Notes under the pieces: generated by a model
Told to the model about the DNA's origin: nothing
The model's database searches: none
Seen by the model: only the letters and a program-made list of their open reading frames with translations
NCBI GenBank assembly: GCA_948788915.1
Contig: CAQFOZ010000056.1
Coordinates: 1 to 13,914 of the forward strand
Length of the DNA stretch: 13,914 bases
Reading direction: 5' to 3'
Origin: an uncultured Muribaculaceae bacterium
Lineage (GTDB): Bacteria; Bacteroidota; Bacteroidia; Bacteroidales; Muribaculaceae
Shown: positions 8,323 through 13,914 of the stretch, piece after piece
Layout: each line of letters begins with the position of its first letter
How positions within the stretch are numbered: position 1 is the first letter of the stretch
Made by a program: the position numbers and the translations under genes

Positions 8323-9588
8323 ATGAAAGCATTAATGTTTGGATGGGAGTTTCCACCCCATATATTAGGAGGATTGGGAACAGCAAGTTACGGTCTTACC
8401 AAAGGTATGCATGCAAATGGAAATATGGATATTACCTTTGTTATTCCCAAGCCTTATGGTGATGAGGAGATGGGTTTTGCAAATATAATAGGTGCATGTA
8501 ACACGCCGGTTGCCTGGAGAGATGTTAATTGGGATTATGTTGAAAGTAGAATTGGCAATGTAGTGAATCCTCAGATCTATTTTGATTTGAGGGATCATAT
8601 TTATGCTGATTTTAATTACATGAGACTTAATGATCTTGGATGCATTGAGTTCTCTGGTAAGTATCCCGATAACATTCTGGAAGAGATAAATAATTATTCG
8701 ATTGTGGCGGGAGTAATAGCCCGTACAGTGCCTTTCGATGTTATTCATTCTCATGACTGGCTTACTTATCCGGCAGGGATTCATGCAAAAAATGTTACAG
8801 GGAAACCATTGGTAATCCATGTGCATGCTTCCGAGTTTGACAGGTCGAGGGGAAAGCCAAATCCGACTGTGTTCGGTATTGAAAAAGATGGCATGAACAA
8901 TGCGGATCATATTATTACTGTTTCCGAACTTACGCGGCGCACTGTTATAGACAAATATGGAATAGATCCGGGCAAGGTTACGACAGTACATAATGCTGTT
9001 ATTCCGTTAAGTGATGAATTGCTGAATCTTAAGAAAAAAGAGGGGAAGGATAAGGTTATTACTTTCCTTGGCAGAATTACCATGCAGAAAGGACCGGAAT
9101 ATTTTGTGGAGGCTGCAGCAAAAGTTCTACAGAAAAATAAGAATGTAAGATTTGTAATGGCAGGTGGGGGCGATATGGAGGCTGCTATGATTAAGCTTGC
9201 AGCAAAAAGAAATATTGCTGACAGATTCCATTTTACAGGTTTCTTAAGGGGTAAAGAGGTCTATCAGATGTTTCGCGATTCTGATGTGTATGTAATGCCG
9301 TCAGTGTCTGAACCATTTGGAATATCGCCTCTTGAAGCTATGGAAATGGGCGTACCTTCAATAATCTCAAAGCAGAGTGGCTGTGCGGAGGTTTTGTCTA
9401 ATGTAATAAAAACGGATTATTGGGACATTGATGCTATGGCGGATGCAATGCATGCGTTAATTTCATATCCGGCGCTACACAATGAATTGCGCGATAAGGG
9501 TATAGAAGAGATACATGGTATAACTTGGGAAAAGGCTGGTAAGAAAGTAATTGATATTTATAAGAATGTGACCGGTCTTAAAGAATAA
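8323..9588 (+). CDS. Glycosyltransferase family 4, glycogen-synthase-like
   Basis: This is a two-Rossmann (GT-B) retaining glycosyltransferase of 421 residues, likely cytoplasmic, which extends alpha-1,4-glucan from a nucleotide sugar. The N-terminal domain shows GWEFPPHILGGLGTASYGL (7-25), the glycine-rich loop of starch/glycogen synthase relatives, and HSHDWLTYPAGIHAK (142-156). The C-terminal domain shows LGRITMQKG (249-257; Arg251 and Lys256 as likely phosphate contacts), a glycine-rich AGGGDME (280-286) and the GT4 E-x7-E motif as EPFGISPLE (Glu330 and Glu338). All catalytic landmarks look intact, unlike its two operon partners. The ATG at 8323 keeps the MKALMFGWEF start; a later ATG at 8335 would cut the first strand. 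The 28-nt gap to the next gene has no terminator. The donor (ADP- or UDP-glucose) cannot be read from the sequence. Confidence 0.9.
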   Translation: MKALMFGWEFPPHILGGLGTASYGLTKGMHANGNMDITFVIPKPYGDEEMGFANIIGACNTPVAWRDVNWDYVESRIGNVVNPQIYFDLRDHIYADFNYMRLNDLGCIEFSGKYPDNILEEINNYSIVAGVIARTVPFDVIHSHDWLTYPAGIHAKNVTGKPLVIHVHASEFDRSRGKPNPTVFGIEKDGMNNADHIITVSELTRRTVIDKYGIDPGKVTTVHNAVIPLSDELLNLKKKEGKDKVITFLGRITMQKGPEYFVEAAAKVLQKNKNVRFVMAGGGDMEAAMIKLAAKRNIADRFHFTGFLRGKEVYQMFRDSDVYVMPSVSEPFGISPLEAMEMGVPSIISKQSGCAEVLSNVIKTDYWDIDAMADAMHALISYPALHNELRDKGIEEIHGITWEKAGKKVIDIYKNVTGLKE

Positions 9589-9616
9589 TAAGTATTAACA
9601 TTAAATTTTAGATAAC

Positions 9617-11011
9617 ATGAAGTCAGTTTGCTTCTATTTCAAGATACATCAACCATATCGTCTTAAACGTTATCGTTTTTTTGATATTGGAAATGACCAT
9701 TATTACTATGATGATTTTGCCGATGATGAAATAATCACGCGGCTCGCTAATAATTCGTATATACCGATGGCAAATACATTGCTTGATATGATAAAGTCAA
9801 GCAACGGAGAGTTTAAATGTTCTATAAGCATTTCGGGAACAGCTATTGAGCAGTTGCAAATGTACGTTCCGGAGTGTATTGATAAGTTACGTGCATTGGC
9901 TGACACGGGATGTGTTGAATTCCTGTCTGGAACTTACTCCCATTCATTGGCGTCGTTGGAAGATCCGGAGGAGTTCATGCGTGAGGTAAAAGCGCACGAT
10001 GATTTGATTTATAGGATTTTCGATAAGAAACCTACTGTATTTGCTAATACGGAATTAATATATGATGACGATATCGCGATGCTGGTTGCATCTATGGGCT
10101 TTAAAACCTGTTTGACCGAAGGCGCAAAACATATACTTGGATGGAAGTCTCCCAATTATGTGTATAAGTCTTCTACTGCACCCAAATTGAAACTGATACT
10201 TACTAATGATAAACTGGCAGATGATATTTCATGCAATTTCAATAATACCGAATGGGATGAGTATCCTTTGACAGCAGACAAATATGTAGATTGGCTGGCA
10301 GCTCTTCCTGAGGAGGAACAGGTTGTGAACCTGTTGATGAGTATGGATACTTTTGGAACATTCCTGCCCGCTGGAACAGGTATTTTCCAGTTTATGCGTG
10401 CTTTACCGCAGTTTGCAAAAGAGAAGGGAATAAGATTTACGACTCCTTCTGAGGCTGTCGCAAAACTTAAGCCAGTAGGGGAATTGAGTATCCCATATCC
10501 TATTTCAGGAATGGATGAGGCCCGGGATGTATCTGCCTGGAAAGGTAATGAATTGCAGAGAGAGGCGTTAGGTAAACTTTATTCTGTTGCTGAACGAGTG
10601 AACTTGTGTGATGACAGACGTTTGAAACAGGATTGGGAATATTTGCAGAGCAGTGATCACTTTTATTATATGAGCACTAAGAATATGGCGGATGGCGCTT
10701 CTGCAGCGGCTTTCAGCCCATATGATTCTCCTTTTGCCGCGTTTACCAATTATATGAACGTATTGGCTGATTTTCTGGTCAGGGTAGAGGAGCAGTATCC
10801 GGAATCTATAGATAATGAGGAATTAAATTCTCTGTTGTTGACAATACGTAACCAGGCATCTGAAATTACGGCTTTGAAGAAAGAGGTTACATCATTGAGG
10901 ACAGATCTGGAGAATAAAGAGGAAGTGATGCCCAAAGTCAAAGCTGTAAAAAAAGCTCCCCAGAAGAAAGTGGCTTCAAAAAAGACAATAGCAAAGGATC
11001 CTGTAAAATAG
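9617..11011 (+). CDS. GH57 alpha-amylase-family protein with altered catalytic-acid motif and Lys-rich tail
   Basis: GH57 enzymes cleave or transfer alpha-glucan chains by a retaining mechanism using a Glu nucleophile and an Asp acid/base. The 464-residue protein has the HQP motif (11-13) with RYRFFDIGNDHYYYDD (19-34), VEFLSGTYSHSLASL (100-114), and the nucleophile region FANTELIYDDD (142-152) with Glu146. The acid/base region reads MSMDTFGT (241-248), where I recall MDYETFGE as usual. Aligning on TFG puts Ser242 (codon 10340-10342) at the catalytic Asp and Asp244 at the following Glu. After the catalytic and helical domains (to about 395), residues 400-435 look like a coiled coil, and the last 26 residues include 10 Lys with Ala, Pro and Val. 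There is no signal peptide. It is the third gene of the operon and may be inactive or have changed chemistry. Confidence 0.88.
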   Translation: MKSVCFYFKIHQPYRLKRYRFFDIGNDHYYYDDFADDEIITRLANNSYIPMANTLLDMIKSSNGEFKCSISISGTAIEQLQMYVPECIDKLRALADTGCVEFLSGTYSHSLASLEDPEEFMREVKAHDDLIYRIFDKKPTVFANTELIYDDDIAMLVASMGFKTCLTEGAKHILGWKSPNYVYKSSTAPKLKLILTNDKLADDISCNFNNTEWDEYPLTADKYVDWLAALPEEEQVVNLLMSMDTFGTFLPAGTGIFQFMRALPQFAKEKGIRFTTPSEAVAKLKPVGELSIPYPISGMDEARDVSAWKGNELQREALGKLYSVAERVNLCDDRRLKQDWEYLQSSDHFYYMSTKNMADGASAAAFSPYDSPFAAFTNYMNVLADFLVRVEEQYPESIDNEELNSLLLTIRNQASEITALKKEVTSLRTDLENKEEVMPKVKAVKKAPQKKVASKKTIAKDPVK

Positions 11012-11032
11012 ACATACTAAATAGGTAAGTAG

Positions 11033-11078
11033 TTCAGGAGCAATATCTATATCTGAAGATACTGATATTGTTCCTGAA
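11033..11078 (+). terminator. Hairpin terminator between the convergent glycogen operon and BrkB gene
   Basis: A 15-bp stem (11033-11047 with 11064-11078, with one G-T wobble) encloses a 16-nt loop that can itself fold (tatct with agata). It lies 22 nt after the GH57 stop and is followed by a moderately T-rich stretch (gttttgaatttt) rather than a clean T-run. It is placed to end the plus-strand operon and could also stop read-through from the opposing BrkB gene. Confidence 0.6.
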
Positions 11079-11117
11079 ATTGTGTTTTGAATTTTGTAAA
11101 ATCTATATTATGAATAA

Positions 11118-12521
11118 TTAGTTTCTTGTTTCTGCCTTTTGGGAGCGTGCGATCAAAAGACTGTGAATTTGTGCAGGGTCAGGTAGTGGCATATCTCTTA
11201 TCAGAAGTGTGGAGAAAGACTCATAGAAACGCTTTTCTATAGGATTTACCATTTCGAATAATTTCGGATACAGGAATTGCAAGTCGGCTACGATAACTTT
11301 GTTTCCAACATTGTCGATCGATTCAAGAAATGCTCCAACGGTGAAGCCCTGTAATTCAATTGCAGGGACTTCACCGAAACTGCCGTTGTCCAGTTTAACA
11401 CGATAGATAAGTCCGGCGTTGTGTAATTTTTCGATTACACTGTTTACTGTGCGGATAGGTAATGAATACTTTACGGCAATTTCTTCACGTGTGAGAGGCT
11501 TTTCTCCTTTGATAAATATTTTTGCTATCACACACATTACAATCAATGCTATTGAGTGCCATCCTTGAATAGAAAGTGTGTCAGAATTACCGTTAAAGTT
11601 GAATGTGAAAACATTTTGCATGGAATAAGTCAAAACACAACCGGCCAGAAGAATGAGCCAGGATAATTGTAGCCAGATTAAAAGTAGCGGTAAAAATGCA
11701 AATGAACCGTATATGGCATTGTATTTGGATACATATATCTGTCCATTAACGAATAGTAGTTGAATAATCTGAAATACTATCGCACATATAATTCCGGAAA
11801 TTGCGGCGTATTTTATTTCAACACGTGTATTTGGAATAAGAAGGTAGCAAAGAGAGAATGCTACCCAGCATAAGAAAAAAGGTGCGAATTCAAGCAAAAC
11901 ATTGACTACCGGAGACAAAAATGGGAAATATAGATTGTCTTGAATTGTTGTAGACATAAAAATAGATGCACCGGAAGAACATATCATTAACACTGGGATG
12001 ATAAGACAGATAGATATATAATCTGAAATCTTTCGATATAATGACCTTTGCGTTTTGATATCCCATATAGCATTAAAAGCGTCTTCAATACACGACAAAA
12101 GAGAGATCACGGTCCATAATAAAAATATGATTCCTGCGCCGACAAACACGCCTTGTGACGCTTCGTTAAGGTAGGATTCAACAAAAGATAAAGCCGCTGT
12201 GATGGCTTGGTGTTGGGATGGAAAGATATTATATAGCTCATCCTGAAGATAGCTTTGCAATCCAAATCCTCTTCCAATTGCTACAAGAAGTGCGATGGCG
12301 GGCACAAGTGCAAGGACGGTAGAGTAGGTTAGGGACATGGAGCGTAATTGAAGTCCTCGATCCAGAAATGAGTTGACGGAGAGATTTATTGTACGTAATA
12401 TTCTCACTCCCATAGTCTGCCTCGGATCACTCCAGACTCCCGATGTATAATATGATATCCTGTTCTTAATATAGTCAACAAGATTTAGTATTTTTGAGTT
12501 TTGTTTCTTTGATTGCTTCAT
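11118..12521 (-). CDS. YihY/BrkB-family inner-membrane protein with C-terminal winged-helix-like extension
   Basis: The 467-residue protein has six predicted membrane helices between about 65 and 298. Family motifs are present: SLTYSTVLALVPAIALL (63-79) in the first helix and YGSFAFLPLLLIWLQLSWLI (271-290) in the last, plus AIWDI (151-155). E. coli YihY has about 290 residues, so residues from about 315 are an extension. That part contains a helix-turn-helix-like stretch (LTREEIAVKYSLP, RTVNSVIEKLHNAGLI; 343-372) resembling a winged helix, then an alpha-rich end. The molecular function of YihY/BrkB proteins is not settled; older literature names them RNase BN by mistake. The start at 12521 gives a basic cytoplasmic N-terminus and sits about 20 nt downstream of the predicted transcription start. 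It is a single gene, convergent with the glycogen operon. Confidence 0.85.
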   Translation of the reverse strand: MKQSKKQNSKILNLVDYIKNRISYYTSGVWSDPRQTMGVRILRTINLSVNSFLDRGLQLRSMSLTYSTVLALVPAIALLVAIGRGFGLQSYLQDELYNIFPSQHQAITAALSFVESYLNEASQGVFVGAGIIFLLWTVISLLSCIEDAFNAIWDIKTQRSLYRKISDYISICLIIPVLMICSSGASIFMSTTIQDNLYFPFLSPVVNVLLEFAPFFLCWVAFSLCYLLIPNTRVEIKYAAISGIICAIVFQIIQLLFVNGQIYVSKYNAIYGSFAFLPLLLIWLQLSWLILLAGCVLTYSMQNVFTFNFNGNSDTLSIQGWHSIALIVMCVIAKIFIKGEKPLTREEIAVKYSLPIRTVNSVIEKLHNAGLIYRVKLDNGSFGEVPAIELQGFTVGAFLESIDNVGNKVIVADLQFLYPKLFEMVNPIEKRFYESFSTLLIRDMPLPDPAQIHSLLIARSQKAETRN

Positions 12522-12547
12522 ATGGAATCGTCTATTGAGAAACTTGT

Positions 12548-12578
12548 TAAATTTAACCGCTTCTATATGTATAACAAA
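12548..12578 (-). promoter_or_regulatory. Promoter of the BrkB-family gene
   Basis: Read on the minus strand, TTTG (plus 12575-12578) is followed after exactly 19 nt by TAAATTTA (12548-12555). This matches the Bacteroidetes TTTG-N19-TAnnTTTG promoter except for the last base. Transcription would start near 12541, giving a leader of about 20 nt before the ATG. The -33 box lies 4 bp from the edge of the long palindrome. Confidence 0.65.
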
Positions 12579-12582
12579 GAAG

Positions 12583-12767
12583 TAAGTAGTTGAGATAAAT
12601 TAATGAACATATAAAACGAAGATATTTTTGAGTTGATTTTGGCGCGGAACGAAGGAGCATATACTTATATGCAACTGAACGACAAGCCGAAAGCAACCAA
12701 AAAGATCCAGTTTTATAGTTCAAGATTAAAACAATACAGATATCGCTTAATTTTTCTCAACTACTTA
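12583..12767. repeat. 185-bp imperfect palindrome, MITE-like or long structured RNA
   Basis: The outer arms, 12583-12603 and 12747-12767, are 21-bp inverted repeats with one mismatch (outer sequence TAAGTAGTTGAG). Inside, 12605-12617 pairs with 12710-12721 (12 bp with a one-base bulge), and 12621-12643 pairs imperfectly with about 12685-12707 (TTTTTG, GTTG and GGC blocks on the left). A central 7-bp hairpin, GCATATA-CT-TATATGC, lies at 12657-12672. The internal loop holds GAACGA on both sides (12647-12652 and 12677-12682). Terminal TA on both ends would suit a TA target duplication, as in MITEs moved by IS630/Tc1-type transposases. It contains no ORF of note and lies between the rnpB terminator and the BrkB promoter. 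I do not recognise the family; a structured RNA is the alternative. Confidence 0.7.
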
Positions 12768-12790
12768 AATGAAATGTGGGCACTGTAATT

Positions 12791-12831
12791 AAAAAAGAGA
12801 AGGCAATAGACCTAAATAGCCAATTGCCTTC
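12791..12831 (-). terminator. rnpB: Rho-independent terminator of rnpB
   Basis: On the minus strand a 9-bp stem (GAAGGCAAT, plus 12823-12831, with ATTGCCTTC, plus 12799-12807) closes a 15-nt loop and runs into TCTTTTTT (12791-12798). It begins about 10 nt after the mature 3' end of rnpB and ends that transcript before the palindrome. Confidence 0.88.
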
Positions 12832-12841
12832 AAATATTATT

Positions 12842-13192
12842 ACAGAAATGATATAAGCCGGGTTATGTGCCGAAAAATCGGTGTCTGTCATTTATCTAAT
12901 CCAATCGGTTGCCCGATGGCTTAAGCAGCCTACCCCCCGGCAATGAACGGGCCGTTCTTTGCTGCCGGTATATTTGGCCTTGCAACCCGCGGGATATGCG
13001 GCCTCTGCTGTCACCAACAGAGCCGGTGAGCTCTTGCCTCGCCTTTTCACCCTTACCGGTCAGAACCGGCGGTTATTTTCTGTCACATTCACCTCGATGT
13101 CACCACCGACTTCCCGTTAAGAAGCGCGATGCCCTTTGTTGCCCGGACTTTCCTCTTGCATTTAAATAGCAAGCGACAGACCTCATTTCTGT
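12842..13192 (-). ncRNA. rnpB: RNase P RNA, bacterial class A-like
   Basis: This is the catalytic RNA of ribonuclease P, which removes 5' leaders from tRNA precursors. Read on the minus strand, the universally conserved GAGGAAAGTCCGGGC lies at plus 13141-13155 near the 5' end, and its P4 partner with CCCGGCTTATA lies at plus 12852-12862 near the 3' end. The termini pair as P1: ACAGAAATGA (13183-13192) with TCATTTCTGT (12842-12851), 10 bp, which sets the ends and gives 351 nt, a normal size. Several further internal helices can be seen (for example the GCCGGT/ACCGGC pairing). A terminator follows within about 10 nt. The 5' end is only 4 nt after the stop of the membrane protein gene, and I find no TTTG/TAnnTTTG promoter just upstream. 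Confidence 0.96.
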
Positions 13193-13196
13193 GTCT

Positions 13197-13820
13197 TTAT
13201 AACGCGGAATCATTCACTTTATTATTAATGCCTGAAGGTGTGCTTTCGGTATTTCTGCATCTACGCAAAGATAACAAACCGTTTATTCCCCAGAATAACA
13301 GAGATATTCCAGTGATAATGTACCCGATTTCCAGCTCTTTGCCAGGATTTTGATAATCTTTCCGAAGCATAAGTACGACAACACCGGCTATGCCAACAAT
13401 TACAGGAATTATGTATAACCAAAGGGGAGTACGATTATTCTGTTTCCCTTTATATATCCATGACATTTGTGCCCCGGCAAGAATAATAGTGGAAACTCCC
13501 AAGGTTATGTTCATATTGCCAAACATGCCCCCGGGCATGATTAAGATAAGTACACCCCAGATAAGGGAAATAATTCCTGTCAGTGTAGATGTCCACGAAA
13601 CTGGTTCTTTGTCTGTACCCTTCTTTTTTCTTGAGAAGAGATTGATAAAAAGAATTGAAATCCCGGGAATAATAAAAGCCACTCCCAGACCTATGAAAAT
13701 ATCGATAAAGAGTACATGGCCTGCAGAATCTGTAGAGGAAGCTTGGCGATTCAAAATCAAAAGTAGAATTCCGATGCAGAATGCAAGGAGATAGCAGATA
13801 AAATAAATTGCCCTTTTCAT
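13197..13820 (-). CDS. DUF308/HdeD-like six-helix membrane protein
   Basis: The 207-residue protein has six predicted membrane helices (about 5-23, 37-61, 79-96, 104-121, 133-152 and 165-186) and a short polar C-terminal tail. The paired-helix units with small-residue motifs (TGIISLIWGVLILIMPG at 81-97 and TGISLLFWGINGLLSL at 170-185) resemble the repeats of DUF308/HdeD proteins, some of which are linked to acid stress in enterobacteria. The resemblance is a motif impression, and no catalytic residues are visible, so the function is unknown. A basic loop (RKKKG, 64-68) follows helix 2. The start at 13820 gives a typical short N-terminus before helix 1. The gene lies 4 nt upstream of rnpB on the same strand, so its transcription may feed into rnpB. 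No clear promoter is seen in 13821-13914. Confidence 0.6.
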   Translation of the reverse strand: MKRAIYFICYLLAFCIGILLLILNRQASSTDSAGHVLFIDIFIGLGVAFIIPGISILFINLFSRKKKGTDKEPVSWTSTLTGIISLIWGVLILIMPGGMFGNMNITLGVSTIILAGAQMSWIYKGKQNNRTPLWLYIIPVIVGIAGVVVLMLRKDYQNPGKELEIGYIITGISLLFWGINGLLSLRRCRNTESTPSGINNKVNDSAL

Positions 13821-13914
13821 AGAATTAATCTTGATATTAATGTGTGTAAAAGAAAACAGTAAGTATGACTCGTAAATTAGTTAATGCATATTTTTAGTGG
13901 ATTTTCGAGGGATT

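Noticed and set aside
8365..8991. Minus-strand ORF of 208 codons inside the GT4 gene
   Set aside because: The GT4 frame shows clear family motifs throughout. The opposite frame gives a Cys/His/Ile-rich composition typical of a shadow.
11025..12591. GTAAGTAGTT occurs at 11025-11034 and 12582-12591, flanking the BrkB gene in the same orientation
   Set aside because: Only 10 bases are shared, the first copy overlaps the terminator stem, and no matching inverted copy follows it. A chance match in AT-rich DNA is the simplest explanation.
12909..13353. Two overlapping plus-strand ORFs of 86 and 74 codons
   Set aside because: They lie opposite rnpB and the end of the DUF308-like gene. The conserved RNase P RNA motifs and the P1 pairing explain the sequence, and the translations look like no known protein.
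13390..13794. Plus-strand ORF of 134 codons
   Set aside because: It is antisense to the six-helix membrane protein, which has coherent hydrophobic segments; the plus-strand translation has no recognisable domain and no leader.
1..13914. CRISPR arrays, tRNA or rRNA genes, complete insertion sequences, phage genes
   Set aside because: I saw no regularly spaced repeats, no tRNA cloverleaf and no transposase or phage protein in any frame.

Overview
The window looks like chromosomal DNA of a member of the Bacteroidales (Bacteroidota); I cannot name the genus. Three things point there. Most genes start behind A-rich leaders with no Shine-Dalgarno motif. At least two promoter candidates fit the Bacteroidetes TTTG / TAnnTTTG pattern. 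The gene content (a nuo operon ending in nuoN, then a debranching enzyme / GT4 synthase / GH57 glycogen cluster) is also typical of this group.

Layout. (1) 1-6071, + strand: the distal half of a respiratory complex I operon, with the last 58 codons of a probable nuoI, then complete nuoJ, nuoK, nuoL, nuoM and nuoN, closed by a strong hairpin terminator at 6118-6152. (2) 6239-11078, + strand: an apparent three-gene glycogen/alpha-glucan operon with its own promoter candidate and a terminator-like hairpin: a GH133-type debranching enzyme, a GT4 glycogen-synthase-like glycosyltransferase and a GH57 alpha-amylase-family protein. (3) 11118-12578, - strand: a YihY/BrkB-family membrane protein with a C-terminal winged-helix-like extension, with a well-formed promoter. 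(4) 12583-12767: a 185-bp imperfect palindrome that codes for nothing and looks like a MITE or a long structured RNA. (5) 12791-13820, - strand: the RNase P RNA gene rnpB with its terminator, beginning 4 nt after the stop codon of a six-helix DUF308/HdeD-like membrane protein.

How the parts work together. NuoJ-N form the proton-pumping membrane arm of complex I; NuoL, NuoM and NuoN are the three antiporter-like subunits. The second operon should build and trim cytoplasmic glycogen: GT4 extends chains, the debrancher removes branches and GH57 remodels chains. rnpB provides tRNA 5' processing.

Most interesting observations. NuoM lacks the otherwise standard TM7 lysine of the antiporter-like subunits (Leu231), while NuoL and NuoN in the same operon keep it. 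Both hydrolases of the glycogen operon have Ser where family catalytic Asp residues are expected (GH57 Ser242; debrancher Ser419, with further changes in active-site motifs), whereas the synthase between them keeps its catalytic motifs. The 185-bp palindrome sits 4 bp upstream of the BrkB promoter. rnpB directly abuts a coding sequence with no recognisable promoter of its own. Family consensus motifs are recalled from knowledge, not from a search.
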